49,061 bases of DNA from Bacteroidaceae bacterium. Lineage in GTDB: Bacteria; Bacteroidota; Bacteroidia; Bacteroidales; Bacteroidaceae. The stretch is taken from assembly GCA_017962495.1 (NCBI GenBank), contig JAGCVH010000038.1:1-49061 (forward strand), read 5' to 3'. Numbering within the stretch: the first letter of the stretch is position 1; the number at the start of each line of letters is the position of its first letter. The notes below the pieces were generated by a model. The model was not told where the DNA came from and made no database searches. It saw only the letters and a program-made list of their open reading frames with translations. The position numbers were made by a program, and so were the translations under genes. Positions 36,065 through 49,061 of the stretch are shown here, piece after piece.

Positions 36065-38719
36065 ATGAAAAAAATACTCTTTTTACTCCTTACCATCCTA
36101 CTTCCAACAGCCCTCAAGGCACAGGAAAGACGCCCTATCGACGCCCAACACCCATTGTGGATGATTCACGTCGACGTATGGAATGCTGCCGATCCGCAGA
36201 AGATCATCAACTTGATTCCCGAAGACATTAAACCATACGTCTGCATGAACCTCTCCCTCTCTTGCCAGTTCGACACGGAGAAGAATGTGTACAAGATGCC
36301 GCAAAATGCCGTTCGAACCTACAAATCATGGGGCACCGTGTGTCAGCAAAACGGGCTGTGGTTTACCTGCCAACCCGCATCGGGCGGACACACCCACATC
36401 CAAGACACAGACTTGGAGACATTTGAATATTTCTTCCGTCATTTCCCCAACTTCCTTGGCTGGAACTACGCAGAACAGTTCTGGGGCTTCGACGAGAAGA
36501 ACTCGAAGAACGACCTGAGTTCTTCATTCCAGGCCGACCGCATCGCCCTGTTTGCCAAACTGGTGGAGATGTCGCACAAATATGGAGGTTTCCTCACCGT
36601 ATCGTTCTGTGGGAACATCTGGAGCCACGCCCTGAACCCCATCGGAATGCTGAAGCGTAACGCATCATTGCTAAAGGCCTGCCGCAACTATCCCGAAGCC
36701 ATTCTGTGGCTGTATAAATACACGACATCGGCATGTTTCTACAACAACGAAAGCGTAACCTACGGCCCATACATTTCAGGTATAGCAAAGAATTACGGCG
36801 TGCGCTATGACAACTGTGGCTGGAACGGTGCCATGGAGTCGCTGGTAGGGGCTGACAAGACGAAATACCCCATTGCCGCAGGCATAGCTACCGTAATGGA
36901 ACAGATGGCGGTAAACGGCGGTGCCGTATGGGACGGTCCGGAACTCATCTGGACGGAAGACTTCAAGGAAACGGGAAAGACCACTGTGGACGGTTATACA
37001 CGTCGCAACTGGGCTACTTTCGACGGTTTCCAAGGAGTTTGGATCGATATGTTCCGAAAGGTTATCGACGGCACCATCTACATCCCCACTCGCGAGGAAG
37101 TGATGGAGAAGACAAAGGTGATAGTTGTGAACAACGTGACTTCGGGAAGCGACGAGGAACGATATGCCGCATGGGGTGACCTCTACGACGGGCTGTACAA
37201 GCAAAACGATCCCATGAACAAGGGCGACGGCAGGTGGATGAACAACTTCTGTTACTTCAAATCGACTGGTCGCTACGGGGCCATCCCTATCGTTCCTGCC
37301 ATGTACGACAATCTGGTGAAGTCAGTGCCTGTAAGAGTGAGCAAGTCGGCTTACACCTCGCGTTGGCAAAACATAGACAAGAAAGTTGCAGAGTTCAACA
37401 AATACTATCCCGAAGTAAGCACGGGCGACTTATATGTCAACCGCTATCGCAACCAACTGGTGACTTACACGCCTTACAGCTATCTCAACAAACTGACCAC
37501 GGCAACAGGCCACATTCCCTTGCTCTACAACACTTGCGACAGTCTGCATCTGACATTGGGCAAACTGGGAAGTGCGCTGGTGCGTGAATATGCCGACCAC
37601 ATCGACCTCTACCTCAACAATTACCGTACGGACACCACCACACAGGTGAAAGAGGACATCGTGATTACAGGTGTTACCTCCGAACCTTCGTACACTATCA
37701 ACAAGCGACTGCGCGCCTCAGCAGTAGCCGTGCCAACATGGGATGCCGAGAACGGCATATATACCTTAAGTGTAAAACACTTGGGAGGAGTGGACGTTAC
37801 CATTAATTGCCAAGGAAGCGCCACAGGCAAGCAAACTGACACGTTACCCAACACATCGCTAACGGCCGACCTTCCCAAGCAACCAGACGAATACAAGGGT
37901 GAAATCATCATCGAGGCAGAGGATATGGATACCAAGAGCGTAAAGAACTGCACTACAAGTTCCTATTATTCTCACCCCAATGTAAGAGGACACGCTGGCA
38001 ACGGATTCGTGGAAATGGGAACCAGCACCTCTGGGGCATTACGCCACCAACTGGAACTGAAAGAAGCTGGAACCTATCGCGTGCAAGTAAGATATATGTG
38101 TACCACCAAAGCTGGCAAGATACGCATTACTGCCAATGGCAAGAGCACGATAGTGACAACGGAAAAGACAGCGGATAACGAATGGCTGAAGGTATCACTT
38201 GACGACGTAGCCCTAAAGGCAGGCACCAACAACCTCATTGTCACCAACGTAGGCGGTCTTCCTATCTTCATCGATCAAATCATCTATTCACCTGCCGACC
38301 TCGAACCCGAGAAGTTCCTCATCACCATTCGCAAGGCAAGCTACGGCTCCATTACCGCAAATGTGAGTGAGGCAGCAGAGGGAGAAGAGGTGAAACTCAC
38401 CATCAAAGCCACAGAAGGTTACGGGTTGAAGGAACTACAGGTGGTCAACGGCGTCAACTTCACCATGAAAACGATGATGAGTTTGGAAACACTGGACAAT
38501 GGCAATACCACCCTGACCTTCATCATGCCTGACGACAACGTCACCTTGCAACCCGTCTTTGCCAAAGGAGTGAACGTCGTTGACGGCATTACCTTGGTGG
38601 AAACTGCTGGAAGTCAGTCGACACCCATCTACGACCTCAATGGTCGCATTGTCCCTGCGTCCTCTGCACGCTCGAGACACATCTATATACAAAATGGTAA
38701 GAAGATAATGAGACCATAA
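36065..38719 (+). CDS. GH98 endo-xylanase with CBM6-like module
   Basis: An 884-residue secreted enzyme. The signal peptide (MKKILFLLLTILLPTALKA) is followed by the GH98 catalytic barrel (about 22-350: HPLWMIHVDVWNAADPQKII; FLGWNYAEQFWGFDE with E137; RYDNCGWNGAMES; VWDGPELIWTED with E293) and the GH98 C-terminal domain (to about 595). A CBM6/35-like module (IIIEAEDMDTKSV to IDQIIYSP, about 603-735), a beta repeat domain (about 740-830) and the sorting-like tail (IYDLNGRIV, HIYIQNGKKIM) follow. GH98 includes blood-group endo-galactosidases, and also the endo-xylanase of Bacteroides ovatus that cuts highly substituted corn glucuronoarabinoxylan. The neighbours favour the latter. It is first in a five-gene operon and probably surface-located. 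Confidence 0.88.
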   Translation: MKKILFLLLTILLPTALKAQERRPIDAQHPLWMIHVDVWNAADPQKIINLIPEDIKPYVCMNLSLSCQFDTEKNVYKMPQNAVRTYKSWGTVCQQNGLWFTCQPASGGHTHIQDTDLETFEYFFRHFPNFLGWNYAEQFWGFDEKNSKNDLSSSFQADRIALFAKLVEMSHKYGGFLTVSFCGNIWSHALNPIGMLKRNASLLKACRNYPEAILWLYKYTTSACFYNNESVTYGPYISGIAKNYGVRYDNCGWNGAMESLVGADKTKYPIAAGIATVMEQMAVNGGAVWDGPELIWTEDFKETGKTTVDGYTRRNWATFDGFQGVWIDMFRKVIDGTIYIPTREEVMEKTKVIVVNNVTSGSDEERYAAWGDLYDGLYKQNDPMNKGDGRWMNNFCYFKSTGRYGAIPIVPAMYDNLVKSVPVRVSKSAYTSRWQNIDKKVAEFNKYYPEVSTGDLYVNRYRNQLVTYTPYSYLNKLTTATGHIPLLYNTCDSLHLTLGKLGSALVREYADHIDLYLNNYRTDTTTQVKEDIVITGVTSEPSYTINKRLRASAVAVPTWDAENGIYTLSVKHLGGVDVTINCQGSATGKQTDTLPNTSLTADLPKQPDEYKGEIIIEAEDMDTKSVKNCTTSSYYSHPNVRGHAGNGFVEMGTSTSGALRHQLELKEAGTYRVQVRYMCTTKAGKIRITANGKSTIVTTEKTADNEWLKVSLDDVALKAGTNNLIVTNVGGLPIFIDQIIYSPADLEPEKFLITIRKASYGSITANVSEAAEGEEVKLTIKATEGYGLKELQVVNGVNFTMKTMMSLETLDNGNTTLTFIMPDDNVTLQPVFAKGVNVVDGITLVETAGSQSTPIYDLNGRIVPASSARSRHIYIQNGKKIMRP

Positions 38720-38768
38720 AACTAAATAGATAATACCTTTCTAATCTTTTCCTGCTGAAGAAACGACC

Positions 38769-41700
38769 ATGATGAACAAGAAAGTTATCCTGACACTAAG
38801 CACGATGCTGGCAGTTATGCTGGCAGTGGCCCAACGGGCCAATCAAATTTATGTCGACCTCGGAACAAAAGGACACGACGTTTCACGTTCGATGTACGGA
38901 ATCTTTTTCGAGGAAATCAACCACGCTGGTGACGGGGGACTCTATGCCGAGATGATTCAGAACAGAGGATTTGAGGAACACGCACTACCATCAGGAATGA
39001 CCCTAAAGGATGACGGGAAAGCCTATGCTCCACACTCACCAAACTATTGGACCTCAGGCTACTCAGACTTCTGGATTTGGTGGAATGTGGAACAATTGAA
39101 ATGGAAGGGATGGAGCATTAGTAGCAGTGGTTGTACCCTTGCCAAAGATGTTGTCGTACCAGATGTTCCCTTACACGAGAATACACCCAATGCCCTTTGC
39201 CTTCGTGTATCATCAGCCACGTCGAACACGAAGGTTATAGTTGACAATTCAGGCTATTGGGGAGTGGCTTATCAAACGAATGAAAACTACAAGTTACGCT
39301 TCTATCTGCGTACAAACAATTTTCAGGGCAAGGTTATTGCTCAACTATCCAACTCAGCAGGCACAGACATCGGCAGTAAGGAATTCGACATCAAGGCTGA
39401 TGGAGAGTGGAACGAATACACTGCCACGATTACGGCTTCACAAACCGTCACCAATGGCAAGTTCCGATTACTCCTGACGTCTCAGACAGGAGGAGAGGTG
39501 TATGTTGATTATGTGTCTCTCTTTCCCTCCGACACATACAAGGGACGCGATAATGGCCTTCGTCGTGACATTGCTGAGACGCTAGAAGCACTTCACCCCT
39601 CTTTCATGCGCTGGCCTGGTGGGTGCATTGTGGAGGGCTACACCCTGGAGAATCGTGTAAAATGGAAGGAAACACTGGGTGACCCCATGACACGACGAGG
39701 CGAATACAGCCTCTGGGGTTATCGTTCAACCTACGGCCTAGGCTATCATGAGTTCTTACAATTCTGCGAAGACATAGGCATGGATGGCATGTTTGTGGCC
39801 AACGTAGGCATGTCATGCTCCATACGGAATGGTGATTTCATCGAAGCTTCCAACACGGCAAAGTTGCAACCCTACCGTCAGGACATTGAGGATGCCATAG
39901 AATACGCCATTGGCGACCCCATGACAAACGAGTGGGCAGCCAAACGTGCAGCAGCTGGACACCCAGAACCTTTCCCCCTGAAATATGTGGAACTGGGCAA
40001 CGAGAACGGCACAGACCGCTATGTTAAACGATACGCATATTTCTATGACTACCTGAAGAGCAAGTATCCCCAATTAACGTTCATCAACAACTTATCTTGG
40101 ACAGACGATCACTTGTTCCCCAACAACGACATGTACGACGTACACTGGTATGTTGAACCCGATTATTTCTATGACTCTTCTTCGTTGTTCGACAATGCTG
40201 CCCGAGGTAAATACACGGTATATGCTGGAGAGTATGCCACCAACAATAATGTAGGACAGGGCAATATGGACGCAGCATTAAGCGAGGCTGCCTTCATTGG
40301 TTTCATGGAACGCAACAGCGACCTTGTCACCATGGCCTCTTACGCACCATTGCTCACCAACGTAAACGCCCCCAACTGGAGTTGCAACCTCATTTGGTAC
40401 GACAACCACCAGGTGATGGGACGTGCCTCGTACTACGTGCAAAAGATGTATGCAGAAAACCGTCCCGACTATAACGTGAAGACACGCATCTTTGCCGACA
40501 GCCAAAAGCTCATCAGCAATGGCAAGATAGGTATCGGCACCTGGGCCACGCAGGCGAAGTTCCGCAACCTAAAGGTAACCAGCAACGACGGCACGCAAAC
40601 CTATTACGAGAGTGACTTCAAGAATCGGGAAGACGAATGGACGGAGGCCAGTGGCACATGGAAAGTGAACACCCTGGGAGAATACATACAATCAGCGAAT
40701 GGCACACCATGCCTAAGCTTCATCAATGCCTACGCCTTCCGCAACTCGACCTTAGAACTTGAGGCCATGAAGACAGGTGGGTCAGAAGGCTTTATGATTG
40801 CCTTTGGAGCTGATACGACGAACGTCAACACGCACTATCGCATCAACATGGGCGGATGGGGCAATACGCAGACAGGCATGGAGAAGGTCAGCAATGGTTC
40901 TGCTTCCAGCGTAGGCAACAAGGTATCACACAACATCGCTACAGGACGCTGGTATAAGATAAAGATTGTGATGCAGGAAGGCGACGGCATCTATTGCTAC
41001 GTGGATGATAAACTGCTACTCACCTACAAGACGAATGACATCTTTGATGGTCGCGTACAGGCTTTTGGTGGCTATGACGAGGCAGAAGGCGAGATAGTCG
41101 TCAAGGTTGTTAACGGCCTTACAAAGCCCCAGACGACACAACTGCACTTGAACGCAGACGGCATACAGCCCACGGGCAAGGTCATCACCCTGAAGGCAAA
41201 CTCACTTACAGAAGAGAACTCGCTGACAAGCCCCAGGAAGATTTATCCTGCCGAGAGTTCCTTCACGGGCTTTGGCAATGACTTTGAATATACGTTCCTC
41301 CCTTGCTCGTTCACCATACTACGCATCAAGGCGAACTCACCCAACAATGCTGGGTTACAGCCCCTTGCCATTCCTGCCTACGACTTCGACAGCACGCCCA
41401 CGCCACTGGCTGAAGCTGCCCGAATCCGCGCAGAAGCTATAAATCGCATAAACTCGCTTATCGAGCGGAACCAACCCAATGTCATAACTGGGGCAAAGGG
41501 AGCCGACAACGTGCAAAAGGCCATAACCAAAGCCCAAGAAGTATTGGAAGCAGAGAACAACCTGACGAAAGAACTCGTGAAGGCCGGTGATGCCCTCGAG
41601 ACGGCCCTTAACAACTACTATCACGGACTGATGGTTACTACCAACGAAGAAACGGCGAAGATAAAGAATCCCAACTTCACAACTATGGACAAGACTGGGT

Positions 41701-42296
41701 GGTCGGGCAGTTCTCCCTCTTTGGAACACAATGTAGGCGAGTTCTTCAATACTAACTTCAATACCTATCAAACGCTTACAGGGTTGGAAAATGGATATTA
41801 TCTCCTCTATGTTCAGGGCTTCTATCGCAATGGTTCACAAGACAATGCCTACAAAAGTCACAACGAAGGTAAAGAAAAGCTGAACGCCATTCTCTACGCA
41901 GGTACTACTTCCGTTACTTTAGGCTCTATCTATGATTATCAGTTCTCCTTTGGTTCTTGGAATAACTATGTCGATAATCGTGAGCAGTCTGAAAGAGCAT
42001 TTAACCAGAATGGAGACACTTATGCCAATTACCTCGTTGCCAAAGTAACGAATGGCCGCCTAAGAATAGGATTAAAGAAGACAGTATCCGTAGGCAATGA
42101 CTGGACGTGTTTCAACAACTTTCGTCTCTTCCTCATCCCCGTTACCATACCAGATGCTATACACGATATTAATGCCAATGAAACCCGACCTTCATCCCAA
42201 GGCACTGCGATATACAACCTGTTAGGGCAAAAGGTGCGAACTCCGCAACGGGGTATATTCATTATTAACGGAAAGAAAATATTTATAGGAAAATGA
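38769..42296 (+). CDS. GH51 alpha-L-arabinofuranosidase with C-terminal 'GFYR' module
   Basis: A 1175-residue protein, much longer than the usual 500-850 of GH51. After the signal peptide (to about residue 21) lie an N-terminal GH51 segment ([20 protein letters not shown]), a CBM4/9-like domain (about 100-255) and the catalytic barrel with the acid/base in ELGNENG (E412) and the nucleophile in YAGEY (E488). A concanavalin/LamG-like domain (about 605-790) is inserted before the C-terminal part of the arabinofuranosidase beta domain ([12 protein letters not shown]). Then follow a charged helical segment (about 870-945), a jelly-roll-like module with the [11 protein letters not shown] motif (about 955-1135) like those of the protein at 12721-16350, and the sorting-like tail. 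It would remove arabinose side chains at the cell surface. It starts 49 nt after GH98. Confidence 0.88.
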   Translation: MMNKKVILTLSTMLAVMLAVAQRANQIYVDLGTKGHDVSRSMYGIFFEEINHAGDGGLYAEMIQNRGFEEHALPSGMTLKDDGKAYAPHSPNYWTSGYSDFWIWWNVEQLKWKGWSISSSGCTLAKDVVVPDVPLHENTPNALCLRVSSATSNTKVIVDNSGYWGVAYQTNENYKLRFYLRTNNFQGKVIAQLSNSAGTDIGSKEFDIKADGEWNEYTATITASQTVTNGKFRLLLTSQTGGEVYVDYVSLFPSDTYKGRDNGLRRDIAETLEALHPSFMRWPGGCIVEGYTLENRVKWKETLGDPMTRRGEYSLWGYRSTYGLGYHEFLQFCEDIGMDGMFVANVGMSCSIRNGDFIEASNTAKLQPYRQDIEDAIEYAIGDPMTNEWAAKRAAAGHPEPFPLKYVELGNENGTDRYVKRYAYFYDYLKSKYPQLTFINNLSWTDDHLFPNNDMYDVHWYVEPDYFYDSSSLFDNAARGKYTVYAGEYATNNNVGQGNMDAALSEAAFIGFMERNSDLVTMASYAPLLTNVNAPNWSCNLIWYDNHQVMGRASYYVQKMYAENRPDYNVKTRIFADSQKLISNGKIGIGTWATQAKFRNLKVTSNDGTQTYYESDFKNREDEWTEASGTWKVNTLGEYIQSANGTPCLSFINAYAFRNSTLELEAMKTGGSEGFMIAFGADTTNVNTHYRINMGGWGNTQTGMEKVSNGSASSVGNKVSHNIATGRWYKIKIVMQEGDGIYCYVDDKLLLTYKTNDIFDGRVQAFGGYDEAEGEIVVKVVNGLTKPQTTQLHLNADGIQPTGKVITLKANSLTEENSLTSPRKIYPAESSFTGFGNDFEYTFLPCSFTILRIKANSPNNAGLQPLAIPAYDFDSTPTPLAEAARIRAEAINRINSLIERNQPNVITGAKGADNVQKAITKAQEVLEAENNLTKELVKAGDALETALNNYYHGLMVTTNEETAKIKNPNFTTMDKTGWSGSSPSLEHNVGEFFNTNFNTYQTLTGLENGYYLLYVQGFYRNGSQDNAYKSHNEGKEKLNAILYAGTTSVTLGSIYDYQFSFGSWNNYVDNREQSERAFNQNGDTYANYLVAKVTNGRLRIGLKKTVSVGNDWTCFNNFRLFLIPVTIPDAIHDINANETRPSSQGTAIYNLLGQKVRTPQRGIFIINGKKIFIGK

Positions 42297-44848
42297 AAAA
42301 ATACGCCTTCGTTAAGCCAAAAGACCAAAGCCATGATTACATGAGCCTTGGCACAGTGAGAAAAAGCCAGATGAGTCTCAATCTTCTCATTACAATGATG
42401 TTGCTCGCAGTATCCTCGACACTGTCGGCACAAGATAACACTGAAAAGTTGTGGTATGACACCCCTGCCAAGATATGGCTCGAAGCATTGCCTATTGGCA
42501 ATGGTCGCCTCGGAGGCATGGTTTATGGCGGCACACAGGAAGATGAAGTGCAGCTTAACGAAGACACTTTCTGGTCTGGAGGTCCGCACGACAACAACAG
42601 CACAACGTCACTCGACCATCTTGATGAAGTTCGCAATCTTATCTTCAACGACAAGGATGCGGAAGCTGCAAAACTCATTGACCAGCAGTTTATCAAAGGT
42701 CCTCATGGTATGAAGTACCTGACGCTGGGAAGCCTGAAACTGACACACGAAGGCATCACACCGGAGAACGTAGGCAACTACAAACGTGAGCTGGACCTAC
42801 AGACAGCCCTCTCGACGGTGATATTCGAACAAAACGGGCATCACTATCGTCGCACCACCTTTGCCACGATGGCTGACAACATCATCGTCATGCATCTGGA
42901 AAGCGACACCCCTGCAAGTTTCGCTATCAGTCACACGGCACCCTATGCCACAACATATGACAAGGGCAAGGACGGCATCATGGCCACCATTCAAGGCGTT
43001 GACCACGAAGGCATTGCCAGCAAGCTTAAGGCAGTTCTTCGCTATCAGGTGGAGAGCGACGGCGAAGTGACTTACCAGACGGGAGGTGGCGTACAAGTGA
43101 AGAACGGCACCACGACAACGATATACGTTTCTGCTGGCACAAACTATGTCAACTATGAAAACGTAGATGGCAATGCGCCTGCTAAAACGCTGAAACAACT
43201 GAAGAGTGCACGAAAGCACAAGTATGCAGCATTACTCAGTCGGCATATAAAGGCTTACCAACAGCAATATCAGCGCGTTAAGCTCCACCTTACTTCGACA
43301 GCCAACAGCCAGTTGCCCACAGACAAACGTCTGGAACAGTTCACAGGAAGCACAGACTGGGGTATGGTGGCATTACTCTTCAACTACGGACGCTATCTGC
43401 TAATCTCCAGCTCACAGCCAGGCAGTCAGCCTGCCAATCTTCAAGGACTATGGAACGACAAGAGAGATGCACCTTGGGATTCAAAATACACCATCAACAT
43501 CAATGCCGAGATGAACTATTGGCCTTCGGAGATATGCAACCTAACGGAGACCAACGAGCCCTTCTTCCAAATGATTCGTGACTTAAGTGTTACAGGAGCG
43601 AAGACAGCGAAGGTCATGTACAACTGCGGAGGTTGGATGGCCCACCATAACACTGACCTTTGGCGTATTGCAGGTCCTGTGGATGGTGCTTTCTGGGGAA
43701 TGTATCCTAATGGTGGCGCTTGGTTGGCAACCCATCTGTGGCAGCATTACCTCTACACGGGCGACAAGAAGTTCCTGCGCCAATGGTATCCAGTCATTAA
43801 GGGTACGGCAGACTTCTATCTCGACTACATGCAGCCTCATCCCAAATACAACAATTGGCTGGTAGTTGTTCCCTCTGTTAGTCCTGAGCAAGGACCTGCC
43901 GGAAGGCCGACGCCCATCACAGCAGGTTGCACCATGGACAATCAGATTGTCTTCGATGCCCTGTCAAACACCTTGCAAGCCGCCCGCATCCTGGGAAAGG
44001 ATGTCGATTACCAGAAGACTTTGGAGGATGCCCTCTCGAAATTGCCTCCCATGCAGATAGGCAGTCGCAAGCAATTGCAAGAATGGCTTATCGATGCCGA
44101 TGGCAGTGACATGCATCATCGCCACATCTCGCATCTTTATGGTTTGTTCCCCTCCAACCAGATCAGTCCTTACAACCACAACGAACTCTTTGCTGCAGCC
44201 AAGCAGACGTTAAACGACCGCGGAGACGAGGCTACGGGATGGAGTCTGGGATGGAAGATATGCTTCTGGGCTCGCATGCTCGATGGTGATCATGCCTTGA
44301 CCATCCTGAAGAACATGCTTAAACTATTGCCATCGGAGAGGGCCTCAAGGCAATATCGTGAGGGACGCACCTTCCCCAACCTCTTCGATGCTCATCCACC
44401 TTTCCAGATCGACGGCAACTTTGGTGCCACAGCAGGTATTGCAGAGATGCTGTTGCAAAGTCACGACGATGCCATACATTTGCTACCCGCCCTACCTTCG
44501 ACCTGGGAAGAGGGAAGTGTTGCAGGCTTAAAGTCACGCGGTGGCTTTGAAGTGGATATGGAGTGGAACGGAAGTCAACTTCAGAAGGCCACCATTCACT
44601 CAAGCATTGGTGGTGTTGCCCGCATCCGTTCTTATGTGGAACTGGAAGGTGAAGGCCTAAAATTAGCAAATGGCGATTGTCCCAACCCGCTATACAAGAG
44701 CGCCCAGATAAAAGAGCCTATCTTGGCAAAGTCGCTTACAGAAAAGCCTGCGCTCGATGTGAAGAAGGTCTATGAATACGACCTGCAGACCAAACCCGGC
44801 GGCATATACCACCTATATAATCAATTTGAAGGACTATCTACAAAATAG
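42293..44848 (+). CDS. GH95 alpha-L-galactosidase/alpha-L-fucosidase
   Basis: An 851-residue GH95 enzyme. The first ATG overlaps the GH51 stop codon (ATGA); it gives a long basic stretch before the hydrophobic signal segment ([17 protein letters not shown]), so Met17 (42341) is a good alternative start. Family blocks: [60 protein letters not shown], and [20 protein letters not shown]. The residue two before the first catalytic Asn (N402) is Thr400. In the corn-xylan alpha-L-galactosidase of Bacteroides ovatus this place is Thr, and in bifidobacterial fucosidase AfcA it is His; this and the GH98/GH115 context favour alpha-L-galactosidase. No lipobox or tail is seen, so it is probably periplasmic. 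Confidence 0.87.
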   Translation: MKKYAFVKPKDQSHDYMSLGTVRKSQMSLNLLITMMLLAVSSTLSAQDNTEKLWYDTPAKIWLEALPIGNGRLGGMVYGGTQEDEVQLNEDTFWSGGPHDNNSTTSLDHLDEVRNLIFNDKDAEAAKLIDQQFIKGPHGMKYLTLGSLKLTHEGITPENVGNYKRELDLQTALSTVIFEQNGHHYRRTTFATMADNIIVMHLESDTPASFAISHTAPYATTYDKGKDGIMATIQGVDHEGIASKLKAVLRYQVESDGEVTYQTGGGVQVKNGTTTTIYVSAGTNYVNYENVDGNAPAKTLKQLKSARKHKYAALLSRHIKAYQQQYQRVKLHLTSTANSQLPTDKRLEQFTGSTDWGMVALLFNYGRYLLISSSQPGSQPANLQGLWNDKRDAPWDSKYTININAEMNYWPSEICNLTETNEPFFQMIRDLSVTGAKTAKVMYNCGGWMAHHNTDLWRIAGPVDGAFWGMYPNGGAWLATHLWQHYLYTGDKKFLRQWYPVIKGTADFYLDYMQPHPKYNNWLVVVPSVSPEQGPAGRPTPITAGCTMDNQIVFDALSNTLQAARILGKDVDYQKTLEDALSKLPPMQIGSRKQLQEWLIDADGSDMHHRHISHLYGLFPSNQISPYNHNELFAAAKQTLNDRGDEATGWSLGWKICFWARMLDGDHALTILKNMLKLLPSERASRQYREGRTFPNLFDAHPPFQIDGNFGATAGIAEMLLQSHDDAIHLLPALPSTWEEGSVAGLKSRGGFEVDMEWNGSQLQKATIHSSIGGVARIRSYVELEGEGLKLANGDCPNPLYKSAQIKEPILAKSLTEKPALDVKKVYEYDLQTKPGGIYHLYNQFEGLSTK

Positions 44849-44857
44849 CAGCATATT

Positions 44858-48813
<3,956 letters not shown>

Positions 48814-48826
48814 TTAGGCGAAAACA

Positions 48827-48858
48827 TTTGGATATTCAAGTGTTTTTTACTATCTTTG
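48827..48858 (+). promoter_or_regulatory. Canonical promoter reading out of the window
   Basis: A -33 TTTG at 48827-48830, a 20-nt spacer and TATCTTTG at 48851-48858 make a standard Bacteroidetes promoter directed rightward. GAAAACATTTGG around it resembles the GARACA element but lies 31 nt, not 36, from the -7 box. Its target gene is outside the window; transcription would run through the hairpin and repeat array that follow. Confidence 0.55.
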
Positions 48859-48897
48859 CACCATAGAACAGACCCGGAAAGGGAATAATATTGCAAA

Positions 48898-48939
48898 ATA
48901 TTGCACGGCGTGACATTATTGTTCCACGTCGTGCAATAT
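48898..48939. repeat. 15-bp inverted repeat in the leader
   Basis: ATATTGCACGGCGTG (48898-48912) pairs with CACGTCGTGCAATAT (48925-48939) with a single G-U or mismatch position, leaving a 12-nt loop. A partial copy (ATATTGCAAAATATTGCA) lies just before it. It is about 30 nt downstream of the expected start of transcription, so it could be a leader hairpin or, if transcripts reach it from 48813, part of a terminator, though no T run follows. Confidence 0.55.
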
Positions 48940-49061
48940 TCGTTTCAAGGCGTGCGACAATCATCTCATGTCGGCGTTCAGTCTTTCCTCCTTAGGCGTT
49001 CGGCTCCTTCCTCCTGCGAGCCGAGGCTTATCCTCCTAAGGGCCGAGACTTATCCTCCTAG
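48900..49061. repeat. Degenerate array with exact 22-nt period, cut by window end
   Basis: Units of exactly 22 nt begin at 48900, 48922, 48944, 48966, 48988, 49010, 49032 and 49054 (the last one partial). Neighbouring units are most alike: early ones share GGCGTG or CGTCGTG, the middle ones GGCGTT, and the last ones CCTCCTAAGGGCCGAGACTT-like sequence. There are no unique spacers. The period matches the array at 19949-20121, though the sequence differs. Confidence 0.65.

Overview
The window looks like a xylan utilisation region from a Prevotella-type bacterium (Prevotellaceae, Bacteroidales). The evidence is: tandem SusC/SusD pairs in the order described for the xylan (xus) operon of Prevotella bryantii; TAnnTTTG promoter boxes of the Bacteroidetes kind; a sensor of hybrid two-component architecture; large secreted glycosidases; and a recurrent short C-terminal tail ending in G-K-K-x-x-x-K. 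No rRNA, tRNA, CRISPR array, phage gene or transposase was found. Family assignments were made by reading motifs, not by database search.

Layout. (1) 50-4011, minus: a GH115 alpha-glucuronidase followed by a GPH-family pentoside/hexuronide symporter. (2) 4181-9420, plus, divergent from (1): an SGNH O-acetylesterase and a GH5-GH43 fusion. (3) 9884-12607, plus: a propeller/transmembrane/AraC sensor-regulator with no kinase or receiver domain. (4) 12721-16350, plus: a 1209-residue secreted non-catalytic protein built of repeated jelly-roll-like modules. (5) 16560-19941, plus: a polytopic membrane protein (DUF6057-like) and a beta-propeller lipoprotein carrying a CxxCH motif; their link to xylan is unclear. 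(6) 35490-20250, minus: xusA-xusB-xusC-xusD-xusE, a GH10-like lipoprotein that has lost its nucleophile, and a multi-CBM secreted protein. (7) 36065-48813, plus, divergent from (6): GH98, GH51, GH95, GH43-CBM6 and GH43-CE6, a tightly packed five-gene operon. (8) 48814-49061: a promoter, a hairpin and an array with a 22-nt period.

How it fits together. The enzyme set (GH98 endo-xylanase, GH115 glucuronidase, GH51/GH43 arabinofuranosidases, acetylesterases and a GH95 whose active-site Thr suggests alpha-L-galactosidase) matches the needs of a highly decorated cereal glucuronoarabinoxylan, as in the complex-xylan locus of Bacteroides ovatus. Surface lipoproteins and tail-bearing enzymes would bind and cut the polymer. 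The two SusC/SusD pairs would import oligosaccharides, side chains would be removed in the periplasm, and the GPH symporter would carry small products inward. No GH3 or inner-membrane-side beta-xylosidase is seen here, so that step must be encoded elsewhere or be done by one of the GH43 domains.

Most notable: a catalytically degenerate GH10 in the position where an active GH10 usually lies; a kinase-less version of the hybrid two-component regulator; a GARACA-type element at a nearly constant 36-37 nt upstream of the -7 box in four promoters of the region; an undescribed-looking 'GFYR' module shared by the giant protein and the GH51; and two intergenic arrays of degenerate repeats with a 22-nt period.
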